Shown here: in pieces, positions 7,025 through 16,791 of the stretch
Layout of the letters: each line of letters begins with the position of its first letter
Position numbering within the stretch: the first letter of the stretch is position 1
DNA from: Lachnospiraceae bacterium UBA4260
Lineage (GTDB): Bacteria > Bacillota > Clostridia > Lachnospirales > Lachnospiraceae
Direction of reading: 5' to 3'
Assembly: GCA_002395235.1 (NCBI GenBank)
Contig: DGWK01000037.1
Span: forward strand, 1-64,000
Length of the DNA: 64,000 nucleotides
Position numbers and translations under genes: made by a program
The notes under the pieces: generated by a model
The model's database searches: none
Told to the model about the DNA's origin: nothing
Seen by the model: the letters and a program-made list of their open reading frames with translations, nothing else

Positions 7025-10000
7025 TTACTTAAACCTCCTTTCTCCACGCCTCATCCTGAAGCCGTACATCAAAGCGGATGCCAGGATCAGCATTAAACCG
7101 CCTAATGTATAGAGTAATGTGCCGGGGCCGCCGCTATTCGGGAGGGAAACGCCAGGGTTGTTCCAAACACGGACCTGCCATGTTTCATCAGGTTGTCCGG
7201 TTTGCCAGTAAGGATCACCTTTTTGAGTCACTTCTGCCTGATTACCCGATTGCAGTCCAGTGACACGTGTTCTCTCAACCGTGATCCGAATTGCACTTGT
7301 TGCCAGGTTATAACCTGCGGGTGCCTGATTTTCAACCAGTCGGTATTCACCAACTGTAAGATCTCCAAGACTCAAAATTCCGTTGGAACCCACAGCGGCC
7401 CTTGAAACAACAGGGACAGCACCGGATTTAGGTTCATCTGTTTGATCGTCATAATCTTCTGCTTTATAAAGTGTGAATTCCGCACCTGTCAGAGAATTAT
7501 GATCCTCATCCGTCTTCCAAACAGAAACCGGAAGTATTATACGAATATAGGTGTTGGTGATATCAATGGTGCCAAACTGACCGGTACTATCTTTCGGTAC
7601 TACCACAGAATTGGCAGAATACATTACCGTCAACTCATAATTCTCAATCCATGCGGAACCTCCTTGATCCGTGCCTTGTTCAATCACCGTATACGTACCG
7701 ACAGGAATGTCTTCCAACCGCAGAGTTTTGGTAGTTGTAATCTCATATACACCCGCCTCTTCTTCGCTATTAGTCAGATCATACTTATCCGTCTCCGTTC
7801 CTGTGCCTTTCAACCACCAATTTCGACTGTTCTTAATCTTGACCGTATAGGGGAATTTGCCGCCTGTATAATCTTCCGGCAGCGGATCACCAGCAACTAT
7901 CTTGTTGATGACCAGATCGCCAACTACTCGCTCATACGCATTGGTGATAGCACCGGAGGCAGTGCTTCCCTCAGAAAGGGTAATGCTAACAGGGGTGTCT
8001 ACTGTCGTTCCGGCTGCGTCTGTGAGCTCATAGCCCCAATCGTTTAGAAGATCCGCGTCGCCTTCATAAAAACTGTATTCACCGGGTCCCACAAAAGCCA
8101 GATCCTCAGGCGCAAGTGTGTATGTGCCAGTGCTCTCCGTGCTCTCCGTAAAGTCGGATAATATATAAGGACCGTAAACCTTCTCATCCGGACCCTTTAC
8201 GTAGAACTGCAGATTATTCAGCTCCGAAACCAACGCATCAGGCAGACCGCTGATCGTCTTGCTCAGCGTGATGCTGCCGTTGACCCGCGTATTTGTTATT
8301 TCCACAGCAGTGGAATAATTGTCCTGATTGACATATTCTTTGTTATCGCCATACACGATGCTTTCGAGCTTCCAGCCCTCGGGTTCTGTCTCTACAACGG
8401 TGTAGTGGATCTCATTTCCATCGGCATCGAATGCAGGGAATTCTTGAGTGGAAGTTACGGGAGACCAAGTACCCTCTGTATCCTTCGTGATTGTAATAGT
8501 CTCTTTCGGATTAAAGCTCTCGCCGTTTTTCAAAATCTCGACAGTGACCGTATCCGGGATATGATTTTCAAAACCAGTTGCATTCTCCCAGTTCTTTTGC
8601 ACAGTGATCGGATAGTCTTTCACCCAAACGGCGTACATGTCGTGGTAGGGCATCTTTTCATCTGCTGCGACTTCCGTGACCTCGACCCATTCACCATCAT
8701 CATTCTTAGCCTTAAACACGCCCTCTTCCCACCTGATATAGACATCGTTCGAGCCCAATGCCAGCACATCCGCTACCGGCACATCGCTTCCTTCCGGCAC
8801 ATGGCTGTGAGATCTTTCGGTTTCCACCCTGGCCCAGCCAACAAATGAATAGCCATCCCTGGTTGGCGCAGCTTGAATCCCTGCAGGCTGATTAATCTTC
8901 AAATTCTTATCCTGATGGAAAGCCTCATGCTTTCCTTCCTCTTCGTAGTTCTTGTACCAGTCGATGTGTGTGGGCGTAGGATCAGCTATAGGCTTGTACT
9001 TCGCACGGAGCTGGACAGTGTACTTCTTGGTGATCTGGGGATTATCCGGATCAGTATAATCCTCCTCTTTCGCATTCGCCTTAAGCACCTCGAAAGTATC
9101 GCCGGGATATACCTCGATATCCGTGTTCACGAACGCGGTGCCATCCCACTTTTGGACGACCCAGCATTCAAACTGATACTTCTCCGGTTCATCCGCTGTT
9201 GAACCAGCCTGCGCTGTTGCCAATGCGGTATCGATATAATAAGTACTATCTATAGGCGCATTATTACCGGTAGGCGGCTCAACACCTTCACCCGCCAAGA
9301 CCGGGTCGTACACAATGTTGATCCCTTCTGCGCCTTCCAAAATCTGATGCCACTTCGCATAAAGGACCAGCTTTTTCGTAATCCAGTCACGGTTCGCATC
9401 TTTGTCCGTATTCCTTCTGGGATCGTTCAGGTTGCCCCACTTGTCATACGTATCGGTATACTCAGAATCCTGATCATAGGGTAAGGTAACGTTGGCCTCT
9501 GTCAGCGCATAGTCTTCCGTAAACCGGGAGCTGGGCTCGAAGTTCGGTGTCGTATACCAGCCGAGGAATTCCCAACCTTCCCTGTCGCGACCGACGGGCA
9601 AACTGACCGTATCGCCATAAGTTACTCGGAAGCACGTTGCCTGATCGTCAGAGCCCCAAGTGAATTCCTCGTTCGCGGGGACATTGGACTGCAGATACAC
9701 GCGGTACTGAATCTGCTGCCATTTGGCGTAGACATTAATTGCGCTGGAATGGTTTTCCGGACCGACCGGCATGGTACCCCAAGGATAGGGCACCGTGCAG
9801 CCCTCATCCAGATACCATCCTTTAAATATGTATCCGGCTTCCTGCTCCTCGGGCTCATAATTCTTATATTCATCCGGGATAACCGCGCCCTGCGGGATCT
9901 CGGGGCTTTCGTGCAATTTCTGACTGGCTTTATTCTGAATTGTGCCGCCGTTACCGTCGACATAGTTGCCATCAAAGTAGGTAATCTTGAACAGCTGGCG

Positions 10001-13000
10001 GCTGTAAACCTCATTGATATTATAAAGTGTTGTGCCACCTTCCGTTGTATTCCAGTAGTTGCGGTTGTCCCAGTTCTGACCTCTCCAGTCGATAAAATCA
10101 AATCCCTGATACTTCGGCGCGTTCTGGTTTGTTACAGTAGTATTACTGGATCGAACAGTCAGAACTGTGTCTTCATAGTAGGTCACACCGTTCCATACGT
10201 GCGTAGTCTTCCCGGTATAATCCCCTCCTGGGATTGTTTCGTACCAGATATGGTATCTCCAGTTATAGTAGTTGTCCGGGTAACGGATGACGACATAGTT
10301 GCCGTTCGAGTTGTTGGTGGCGCCAAGGATATTCTCGTTCATGACGGAGACAATGCCCTTGACGGTACCGTCGCCGCTGCTTGACGGGTTCGGCTTCAGC
10401 TTCGTACCAACCATCATGACGTAACTGACCGGTACGCGGCCGTTTGCGCCTGTGAGTTTGTCATATGTCGGCCACTCAGCGCTGATATCCTCGCCGTAAT
10501 AGGCCGGCATAACGAAATAGTGATAGGTTCTGCCGCCGACCGTTTCGCTCTGAAGTGTATAACCACTGTCAGCTGTTACATCGGGATGCTGGGTCTGGTT
10601 TGAATGCCAACTGACCACACCATTCAGATCTCGACCATTTTCAGAATTGTTGGCGTAGTCATACCGATTATCCTGCGTTCCATCCCTGTACACGTAGAAC
10701 TTGAAATTATACAGGATGCGATCATAGTACAGATTCAGGACTGCATCGCCTTCGGGAGTGATAGTAACCTGCTGGCCTTTGCTGGCTTCGGTAAGATTGA
10801 AGCCCGTGTAATGGCCGTTATTGTTTCCAACGCCTGTGGCATAATCCTCGTCTCCATTATCCACAGAATTATACGGGATATCTTGCCCCACCTGTCCATT
10901 ATTATTCACGTAGGAACCGAGCACTTCATATGCTCCGTGTTCTACCTTGCCATCATCACCGATCCTCTCGCCCCAGAAAATAACCGTGTAAGGCGCAGTC
11001 GTTACCGGCGTCCATTTGGCATAAAGGTGCAGCTTGCCTTCGCCATAATCATCAAGGTTACCGCCAAAGGTGAACTTCGAAGATTCAACCACCTGCCTGT
11101 AGCCGTGATCATCTGCTTCACCGGTCACTTCCGTATACCATCCGCCAAATGTATAGCCTTTGCGTGTCATCGTGCCCGGATCTTCGGTATTATTTCCTCT
11201 CTCAACAAATTGAGGTGCGTTATAGGTACCGCCCTTGCCGTTCTCATGGAAAACAATCCAGTGGCCTTCAGACTGATTTACCTTGAAATCAACATTGCCG
11301 GTGATGTCGATCACATCGTCTTTCTGATACAGGTTATCCTGCTGCTGTGTATCTGAAGTAATGTGACCTTTCGTTTCGTCAGTCGGTTCCCAACCGTTAA
11401 ATCTCACCGTGTCCTTGACAGGGGTGTAGCTCTGATTGATCGTGTATTCATAGTAGGCGCTGGTGTCGTCGGGCATAATCAGCACATTTTCAGCACTTTG
11501 AGCGATGTCTTTGTCGTCTAAATAGGTAATCACATAAATCTTATAGATCGCGGCACGGATGTTGACCACATCGCCTTCTGTAATGTGATTTTCGCTCTCG
11601 ACATCAAAGGCCGCAGCCCATTCACGTATGTCCTCAATTGTCTTCAGCGCACCTTCCGTAGACGCCATCTCAACCGTGTATTCCGGCATCGTGGCAGTTG
11701 TTCCCTCATGGGCAATATCGCCGATCACCCAGCCACGGAAGATCTCACCCTCGTCCAGTGTACCGGCACCGGGATCAAACAGGATTTTTTCCACCTGCTC
11801 CAGATCGTCTTCGTTTTTGACATACATAGTAGCCAGAGGCGTGCCAGTATCCTTACCGTAGAAATTCACTGTTATGCGTGATGTGGGATCAATACCTCCT
11901 ACAACTGCATAGACTGAAAATCCAGGTGTTTCAAAAGATACCGTATTACCATTTGTATCCGCATCCATCAAGACAGGCTCGTCTTCAAAGTGAATTACCT
12001 GTGTATTTGACGCGTCGTATTTATCCTTTAATTCAATAGATACACTTACCGGTACATCAGGCTGGATTTCCTTTCCATCCTTAACAATTGAAATATCCAG
12101 CAGTTTTATATAACTTACTTCATTCTTATTCAGTTTCAGTGTTTTTGCAGCTTTCTCAAAGTATTCCGCATACTTCGCAGACCCCTCAGCAAGTTCCTCC
12201 ACGATCAGCTCGGATCCTACAGGGATATTTGCTTCCGCAGGAATATCAATGGAAATCTGATATGTCTCCCCGTCCTGTGAGAGATACTCAATTACAATCG
12301 TCTCTGTCCCGACAATTCCATAAACCGAAAACCGATCCGACTCAAACTGAACAGCCTCAACCTCTTTCTCAGTTCCCTCTGTATCGGAGTTAATGACTTC
12401 CGCCTTCTCCTCGTCGTTCTTGTCGAAGTGGATTGTATCGACAGTTGTTGTCTCCTCAATTTCGACAGCCTGCTTGTACTCGATCCTCACATTGACGTTT
12501 CCGCTGGGCTCTATTTCGACGCCTTCGTAAACAAATGCGATATCATAGAACTTTGCAAAGGAGAGCGTTGTGTTCTCGTCATACTTGCCCTGCATCTCGC
12601 TGAGAGCTTTCTGGTAGTACATCTCATAAGCTTCCGGATCACTTTCCTTTGTGATCTCCTTGACCTGGAGCTGTACGCCTTCCGGAAGTTTTGCGCTCTC
12701 GCCAAAGTCTGCATAGACAACGTAGTCGCTTCCATCGTAGGTGAGCTGCGTATCTTCTGCGATCAGCTTGACGTCTTCGGCGGTCTGACCCGTAACGGCT
12801 GCGATGGCTTCTTCCGTTGTGCCATAGGTCGCCGCTTCTTCTGTAGTCAGAACTTCCGTCTGTTCGCTCTCATCTGCAGGAGCCGCCTCAGAGGTATTCC
12901 CTTCAGGAGCCACCTCAGAGGTATTCTCTTCTGCGACTGCTTCTGCCTGAGCAGCTTCCGCTTCCTGGCTGCCGCTCTCGGAGCCGCTGTCTTCCGCGAC

Positions 13001-13276
13001 TGCTTCCTCCGGCTCTTCTGCCGTCTCTTCAGGCGCAGGTTCTTCTGCGTTTTCGAAGACAGTCCCCGCCTCTCCGGCTTCATTTTCACTGGCCGCCACT
13101 TCGATGCCGGGCTCTGCCGTCGCCGTATCTCTGTCCAGCGTAATGGCCGGCAGGATCAATGCGTAGGTCGTTACGAACACTACCACCGCAGCCATTACGG
13201 ATACTACCCGCTGCCAGCGTTTCATTCTGCGATTTAGCTTTATGAACCGCTCTACCATTTTGTCGATGAAGTTCAT
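7025..13276 (-). CDS. Giant LPNSG surface adhesin with InlB-type repeats, locus I (probable pilus tip)
   Basis: This 2083-aa protein starts with a basic stretch and one hydrophobic segment (about 22-45, VVSVMAAVVVFVTTYALILPA), followed by a Glu/Ala-rich spacer (about 50-150). Two related beta domains of unknown class follow (about 155-470, with the DKNDEEKAEVI and FSVYGIVG motifs). A long run of InlB B-repeat-like units (Flg_new family, GYTFGGWYTE...LYAKW) covers about 480-1500. Cna-B/SpaA domains (ITVQKNWEN, VEKTITGLP-like ITLSKTISGLPD) complete the ectodomain. The sorting signal LPNSG lies at 2045-2049, with a membrane segment and RRGERRFK tail. The start is an ATG preceded by GGAGAG. A large multidomain protein in a class C sortase operon is typically the tip adhesin. 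The ligand is not predictable. The first 48 residues and last 39 residues are nearly shared with the locus III protein. Confidence 0.9.
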   Translation of the reverse strand: MNFIDKMVERFIKLNRRMKRWQRVVSVMAAVVVFVTTYALILPAITLDRDTATAEPGIEVAASENEAGEAGTVFENAEEPAPEETAEEPEEAVAEDSGSESGSQEAEAAQAEAVAEENTSEVAPEGNTSEAAPADESEQTEVLTTEEAATYGTTEEAIAAVTGQTAEDVKLIAEDTQLTYDGSDYVVYADFGESAKLPEGVQLQVKEITKESDPEAYEMYYQKALSEMQGKYDENTTLSFAKFYDIAFVYEGVEIEPSGNVNVRIEYKQAVEIEETTTVDTIHFDKNDEEKAEVINSDTEGTEKEVEAVQFESDRFSVYGIVGTETIVIEYLSQDGETYQISIDIPAEANIPVGSELIVEELAEGSAKYAEYFEKAAKTLKLNKNEVSYIKLLDISIVKDGKEIQPDVPVSVSIELKDKYDASNTQVIHFEDEPVLMDADTNGNTVSFETPGFSVYAVVGGIDPTSRITVNFYGKDTGTPLATMYVKNEDDLEQVEKILFDPGAGTLDEGEIFRGWVIGDIAHEGTTATMPEYTVEMASTEGALKTIEDIREWAAAFDVESENHITEGDVVNIRAAIYKIYVITYLDDKDIAQSAENVLIMPDDTSAYYEYTINQSYTPVKDTVRFNGWEPTDETKGHITSDTQQQDNLYQKDDVIDITGNVDFKVNQSEGHWIVFHENGKGGTYNAPQFVERGNNTEDPGTMTRKGYTFGGWYTEVTGEADDHGYRQVVESSKFTFGGNLDDYGEGKLHLYAKWTPVTTAPYTVIFWGERIGDDGKVEHGAYEVLGSYVNNNGQVGQDIPYNSVDNGDEDYATGVGNNNGHYTGFNLTEASKGQQVTITPEGDAVLNLYYDRILYNFKFYVYRDGTQDNRYDYANNSENGRDLNGVVSWHSNQTQHPDVTADSGYTLQSETVGGRTYHYFVMPAYYGEDISAEWPTYDKLTGANGRVPVSYVMMVGTKLKPNPSSSGDGTVKGIVSVMNENILGATNNSNGNYVVIRYPDNYYNWRYHIWYETIPGGDYTGKTTHVWNGVTYYEDTVLTVRSSNTTVTNQNAPKYQGFDFIDWRGQNWDNRNYWNTTEGGTTLYNINEVYSRQLFKITYFDGNYVDGNGGTIQNKASQKLHESPEIPQGAVIPDEYKNYEPEEQEAGYIFKGWYLDEGCTVPYPWGTMPVGPENHSSAINVYAKWQQIQYRVYLQSNVPANEEFTWGSDDQATCFRVTYGDTVSLPVGRDREGWEFLGWYTTPNFEPSSRFTEDYALTEANVTLPYDQDSEYTDTYDKWGNLNDPRRNTDKDANRDWITKKLVLYAKWHQILEGAEGINIVYDPVLAGEGVEPPTGNNAPIDSTYYIDTALATAQAGSTADEPEKYQFECWVVQKWDGTAFVNTDIEVYPGDTFEVLKANAKEEDYTDPDNPQITKKYTVQLRAKYKPIADPTPTHIDWYKNYEEEGKHEAFHQDKNLKINQPAGIQAAPTRDGYSFVGWARVETERSHSHVPEGSDVPVADVLALGSNDVYIRWEEGVFKAKNDDGEWVEVTEVAADEKMPYHDMYAVWVKDYPITVQKNWENATGFENHIPDTVTVEILKNGESFNPKETITITKDTEGTWSPVTSTQEFPAFDADGNEIHYTVVETEPEGWKLESIVYGDNKEYVNQDNYSTAVEITNTRVNGSITLSKTISGLPDALVSELNNLQFYVKGPDEKVYGPYILSDFTESTESTGTYTLAPEDLAFVGPGEYSFYEGDADLLNDWGYELTDAAGTTVDTPVSITLSEGSTASGAITNAYERVVGDLVINKIVAGDPLPEDYTGGKFPYTVKIKNSRNWWLKGTGTETDKYDLTNSEEEAGVYEITTTKTLRLEDIPVGTYTVIEQGTDQGGSAWIENYELTVMYSANSVVVPKDSTGQFGTIDITNTYIRIILPVSVWKTDEDHNSLTGAEFTLYKAEDYDDQTDEPKSGAVPVVSRAAVGSNGILSLGDLTVGEYRLVENQAPAGYNLATSAIRITVERTRVTGLQSGNQAEVTQKGDPYWQTGQPDETWQVRVWNNPGVSLPNSGGPGTLLYTLGGLMLILASALMYGFRMRRGERRFK

Positions 13277-13391
13277 CTTTGCTCTCCTAACTTTTCTGCT
13301 TCTTTCTGCTGTCGCTCTTCCGTCCGTATGTTATACAGAACGTTCTCTGTTAATTTCTGTTTTGCAGCAAGACACCTCTGAGGTGGTTTGC

Positions 13392-13973
13392 TCAGTGCAC
13401 CGGTCCCATCTGCGCCAGCGGCCAGATGCGGAACACTATTTTGCCGACGATCTGTTCCTCCGCGACGCATCCGATGGATGTGTTTCGCGAGTCGATCGAT
13501 ACCGAACGGTTGTCTCCCATCACGAAGATCTTGCCCTCCGGCACCTGGTACGGAAACTCGATGTTGGTCTCGCCGTACGCCTTTTCGTTCAGGTACGGTT
13601 CCTCGATCAAAACATTGTTGACATAGACGTTTCCGTCCTGATCCATATCCACCCAGTCGCCCGGGTTTGCGATCACTCGCTTGACCAGGATATTGTTGTT
13701 GTAATAAAAGGCGATGACATCGCCGGTCTGCATGCTGGAGCTTTTTACCGACACCACTATGTCTCCGCTGTCCAGCGTTCCGTTCATCGACTTTCCGTAA
13801 ATTCTCAGGATCGGCAGAAGAAGGACTGCCACCAGGATTGCCACCGCTGCCACTACTACAAGCGACAAAAAAGTGCTCCGGATCGTCATCCTGAATCGGT
13901 GCAGGTACCGTTCTCTTTTTACTGCCTCTGTCAGCTCTCCCGTCTGGGGGAGAGCACCTGCATTTCCGTTCAT
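13392..13973 (-). CDS. Signal peptidase I dedicated to pilus locus I
   Basis: This 193-aa membrane-anchored protease of the S26 family has one N-terminal transmembrane segment (about 30-57). The catalytic Ser is in GKSMNGTLDSGD and the Lys in LVKRVIANPGD, followed by box D/E motifs GDNRSVSIDSR and VGKIVFRIWPL. The usual SMxPTL signature is SMNGTL here, and the same change is found in the locus II copy. Pilus operons often carry such a dedicated peptidase that acts on pilins or is needed for assembly. The gene starts 5 bp after the upstream AP2/zinc-repeat gene stop, with GGAGGTGAAG before the ATG, indicating one transcript. Confidence 0.92.
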   Translation of the reverse strand: MNGNAGALPQTGELTEAVKRERYLHRFRMTIRSTFLSLVVVAAVAILVAVLLLPILRIYGKSMNGTLDSGDIVVSVKSSSMQTGDVIAFYYNNNILVKRVIANPGDWVDMDQDGNVYVNNVLIEEPYLNEKAYGETNIEFPYQVPEGKIFVMGDNRSVSIDSRNTSIGCVAEEQIVGKIVFRIWPLAQMGPVH

Positions 13974-13977
13974 AGCT

Positions 13978-15129
13978 TCACCTCCCCGGTCCCGGTCCGG
14001 CCGGAATATTCATTAACGCCAGAGCTCTCTGATTTTCTGTTCCGGAATCGTCACCGCTCGCCGTTTCTCCAGCGGAGTTCTCCCGGGCAGCCCCGTCGCT
14101 GTAGGAATCCTGTCCGTTCAGATCTGACTCTGTCATAAACAGATCTGTGACCTGTTCTTTGGGTGCCTCCCGATCTGCCTCCATAAACTCCGCCATGGAA
14201 TTGTGGATGACGAGAATTCCGTTTTCCTTGGTAACATCGAATGAGAACGGATTCTTCTCCGCCCACTCCGGATCCTGCTCGGCTCTTTGCAGCCAATAGT
14301 CATGGGCTTCCACAAATCCGTCGTGGATCATCTTTTCCGCCCTGAGTCTGGCGTCCACCGCATCGGAATACTCCTCGAAGGTACCGATGTAGTAGATCTT
14401 CTTTTTAAAGCCGATCGACACGCTGTATTTGCCGCTCTTTTTCCGAAACACACCGCGGAAACCGCTGGTGTTGTCGGACCGGGATTTGCGGCCGTCAAGC
14501 CACTCGATACAGGTTCCATCGATCAGGTGAAGCCTGTCATGAACAAGTTTCTGATACTCTTTCTTAAGGCATCCGCAGCTCTTGTTGTTGCCTTTATTGA
14601 GGGAAGAAACCGATACATCCACTTCATTTCCGCAGTCGCATCGGCATCTCCACAACATCGAGCCGCTCTCCTCGGTTTTTCCTGTCGGATAAAGCGCAAC
14701 AAGCTTTCCATATCGATTTCCGGTGATATCCAGCTTGCGGCTGCTCTCTTTTCTCAGACACCCGCAGCTCTTCTTGAGACCGATATTCAGATCATGTGAA
14801 GATGCCGTGGTGATCTTACCGCATGTACATCTGCACTTCCACATGACAAGAGAGTTCTTATTAGGAGCTCTCTCAAGGACTGTAAGCCTGCCGTAAACAC
14901 GTCCGGTCAGATCCGCCGCTTTGCGCCCGGCGTGCCTGCCGCCTTTCTCTTCTTTGCTGCAGCCGCAGCTGGTTGTGGCGCCGCTCCGAAGATGTCTGCT
15001 GTCAACGCGAATTATGTTTCCGCAGTCACACCGACATTCCCATGTCTTATATTTGGAATTACCTTTTACCTGCCTCAAGACAGTAAGTTTTCCATATTTT
15101 TCACCTGTAAGATCTATTTTCTTTGGCAT
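13978..15129 (-). CDS. AP2-domain protein with three zinc-ribbon-like repeats, first gene behind switch CD
   Basis: Three repeats of about 55-60 aa share the pattern DLTG..YGKLTVL, W.CRCDCGN and SCGC. They begin near residues 5, 72 and 128, each with four cysteines suited to bind zinc. They are followed by WLDGRKSRSDNTSGFRGV and an AP2/ERF-like domain (about 205-275, GKYSVSIGFKKKIYYIGTF, then DAVDARLRAEKMIHDG). The last 90 residues are acidic and unmatched. Related zinc-repeat/AP2 proteins are familiar from phages and mobile elements as DNA-binding or homing-type proteins; no HNH catalytic motif is visible. Its place directly after the invertible promoter, upstream of the peptidase and adhesin genes, suggests a regulator of this or sister loci. 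That role is inferred. Confidence 0.75.
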   Translation of the reverse strand: MPKKIDLTGEKYGKLTVLRQVKGNSKYKTWECRCDCGNIIRVDSRHLRSGATTSCGCSKEEKGGRHAGRKAADLTGRVYGRLTVLERAPNKNSLVMWKCRCTCGKITTASSHDLNIGLKKSCGCLRKESSRKLDITGNRYGKLVALYPTGKTEESGSMLWRCRCDCGNEVDVSVSSLNKGNNKSCGCLKKEYQKLVHDRLHLIDGTCIEWLDGRKSRSDNTSGFRGVFRKKSGKYSVSIGFKKKIYYIGTFEEYSDAVDARLRAEKMIHDGFVEAHDYWLQRAEQDPEWAEKNPFSFDVTKENGILVIHNSMAEFMEADREAPKEQVTDLFMTESDLNGQDSYSDGAARENSAGETASGDDSGTENQRALALMNIPAGPGPGR

Positions 15130-15165
15130 GGCGCCCCCGAATCACCGCAAATGCACAAAAACAAA

Positions 15166-15221
15166 GCCTGTTTCCAAGTGTTCCGAAATGTATACTTTAC
15201 TTGAAACACTTAAAAACAGGC
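15166..15221 (-). terminator. Switch CD palindrome: terminator-like hairpin around the left core
   Basis: The outer arms are GCCTGTTT (15166-15173) and AAACAGGC (15214-15221), and the inner arms are AAGTGTT and AACACTT. They surround the GTATAC core at 15190-15195, whose centre is within 1 bp of the dyad centre. On the minus strand the hairpin is followed by a T-rich stretch (TTTGTTTTTG), as expected of an intrinsic terminator just ahead of operon I. Confidence 0.78.
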
Positions 15222-15371
15222 CGGTCAGGTCATTTGCCAAATTATTCAATTTTTATTGGGGCTGTTTTAAACAAAAAAGAGAATTTTGAGGTCTGTATAT
15301 TGACTTTTTATTTCAATATATTACAATATTGTTATGTAGTTGATAAGTACTCATGAATCGCAAATGTATAC
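15190..15371. promoter_or_regulatory. Invertible promoter switch CD for locus I, OFF orientation
   Basis: GTATAC cores at 15190-15195 and 15366-15371 start 176 bp apart, exactly as in switch AB, and end 43 bp before the recombinase stop. The segment between matches switch AB on the opposite strand. In this orientation the promoter points right, away from locus I, and an intact terminator palindrome faces the operon. The central AT dinucleotide of the core is self-complementary, so a 2-bp staggered exchange would allow either orientation. Inversion is inferred from comparison with AB. Confidence 0.83.
15300..15327 (+). promoter_or_regulatory. Switch CD promoter, now pointing away from locus I
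   Basis: A TTGACT -35 box (15300-15305), 16 bp spacer and TACAAT -10 box (15322-15327) lie on the plus strand. Transcription would run across the right core and antisense into the recombinase gene at 15414-16022. Confidence 0.8.
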
Positions 15372-15413
15372 TTTTATGTTCAGAATTTTCAAGATGAAAT
15401 TCTGATTTTTTTT

Positions 15414-16022
15414 TCATTGATCAATTTTTTGTCCAATCTTCCGAACTACGTTATAAAACTTAGTCTTTGAAAAGCCACATTCCTCTGCTGCCTCAGCCGC
15501 CGTGATCTCCTTTTTCTTCCATCGCTCATAGATTTCCATGAAATTATCCGGTAATGAAACCGGTGGTCTGCCAAATTTTATGCCTTTGGCCTTGGCCGCT
15601 TCGATTCCCTCACGCTGCCTGCTGCGAATATTCTCGCGCTCATTCTCTGCGACAAAAGACAGGACCTGCAGTACCACATCGCTCAGAAAAGTTCCCATCA
15701 GATCCTTTCCTCGTCTCGTATCCAGAAGCGGCATTTCGATCACTACAATATCCACTTTTTTGACACGAGTAAGATACTGCCATTGCTCTACTACTTCATT
15801 ATAATTGCGCCCCAGCCGGTCGATGCTCTTTATATAGACCACATCTTCATACTTCAGCTTCTTGACCATTTTCTTGTACATGGGCCTGTCGAAATCCTTA
15901 CCGGACTGCTTGTCCAGGTAAATGTTCTTCCTCGGAACCCTTGCTTTCTGCATAGCGACCATCTGTCGGTCTTCGTTTTGATCATATGAACTGACTCGGA
16001 TATACCCGTAAATATTATTCAT
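15414..16022 (-). CDS. Serine recombinase next to switch CD, locus I
   Basis: This 202-aa resolvase/invertase-family protein has catalytic Ser in YIRVSS, FDR, the SIDRLGRN arginines and a C-terminal helix-turn-helix. Its recognition-helix region (GFSKTKFYNVVRK) resembles that of the recombinase at 237-848 (GFSTSKFYYTVRK). This matches the shared core flanks of switches AB and CD. The start is an ATG at 16022 with AGAAAGGATAGG upstream. The leader carries CCGGACAGGTCATT (16055-16068), which is also present inside the switch. It is the best candidate enzyme for switch CD. Confidence 0.93.
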   Translation of the reverse strand: MNNIYGYIRVSSYDQNEDRQMVAMQKARVPRKNIYLDKQSGKDFDRPMYKKMVKKLKYEDVVYIKSIDRLGRNYNEVVEQWQYLTRVKKVDIVVIEMPLLDTRRGKDLMGTFLSDVVLQVLSFVAENERENIRSRQREGIEAAKAKGIKFGRPPVSLPDNFMEIYERWKKKEITAAEAAEECGFSKTKFYNVVRKIGQKIDQ

Positions 16023-16158
16023 GCCCCCTATCCTTTCTGTTCAGAAAACAGGTGCCGGACAGGTCATTATTCAATATTATAATCGATAAATATCGATATT
16101 ATGATAACAAGAAAGCCACAGATCATCTCTGCGGCTAAAAAATCCATAATCAGTTCAT

Positions 16159-16791
16159 TTACTGTGCCTCATTACCAGTATCCTCCTTCTCTTCCTCAGA
16201 CATTCTCATATTCCGTACTCGCTTATAAAATGTCGTCCTTGAAAACCCGCACAATTTGGCCGCCTCATACGAAGTAATCTCTCCGCATTTCCACTTTCTG
16301 CATATTTCCTCGAAGTCCTCCGGAACCGGCAGTGGAGGGCGTCCGAATTGAACCCCTCTTTGTCTTGCCGCTTCAATCCCTTCTTTCTGTCTGCTCCTGA
16401 TATTGGATCTCTCATTCTCCGCGACAAACGACAGCACTTGCAGAACGATGTCGCTCAGAAAGGTCCCCATCAAATCCTTTCCTCTCCTTGTATCAAGCAG
16501 AGGCATCTCCAGCACTACAATATCAACATGCTTGACCCTTGTCAGATACTGCCACTGTTCCACAACATCCTTGTAATTGCGCCCCAGCCGGTCGATGCTC
16601 TTAATATAGATGAGATCACAGCATTTCAGCCTTCTGATCATTTTCTTGTACATCGGCCTTTTGAAATCTTTTCCGGACTGTTTATCAATATAAATGTTAC
16701 ATTCAGGAACACTTACCTCATGCATGGCAATGAGCTGCCTGTCCTCCTTTTGATCCTGTGAACTTACCCGTATGTAACCATAGACTGCCAT
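16159..16791 (-). CDS. Second serine recombinase of locus I
   Basis: This 210-aa paralogue has the same catalytic set (YIRVSS, FKR in place of FDR, SIDRLGRN) and an HTH with GFSRTTFYKRVRN. It lies 136 bp upstream of the switch-proximal recombinase in the same direction. Its HTH differs from that of its neighbour, so it may act on another site or modulate the first enzyme. The ATG at 16791 follows GAGGTGGAG. Locus III also has a tandem pair, whereas loci 0 and II show a single copy. No GTATAC pair is adjacent to this gene. Confidence 0.9.
   Translation of the reverse strand: MAVYGYIRVSSQDQKEDRQLIAMHEVSVPECNIYIDKQSGKDFKRPMYKKMIRRLKCCDLIYIKSIDRLGRNYKDVVEQWQYLTRVKHVDIVVLEMPLLDTRRGKDLMGTFLSDIVLQVLSFVAENERSNIRSRQKEGIEAARQRGVQFGRPPLPVPEDFEEICRKWKCGEITSYEAAKLCGFSRTTFYKRVRNMRMSEEEKEDTGNEAQ

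Noticed and set aside
12847..13089. Arg/Lys-rich short frame overlapping the adhesin's acidic spacer
   Set aside because: It is a frame shadow of Glu/Ala-rich codons.
7442..13237. Long plus-strand reading frames inside the giant adhesin genes
   Set aside because: They are shadows of the minus-strand genes: Cys/Ile/Leu-rich, without domains or ribosome-binding sites.
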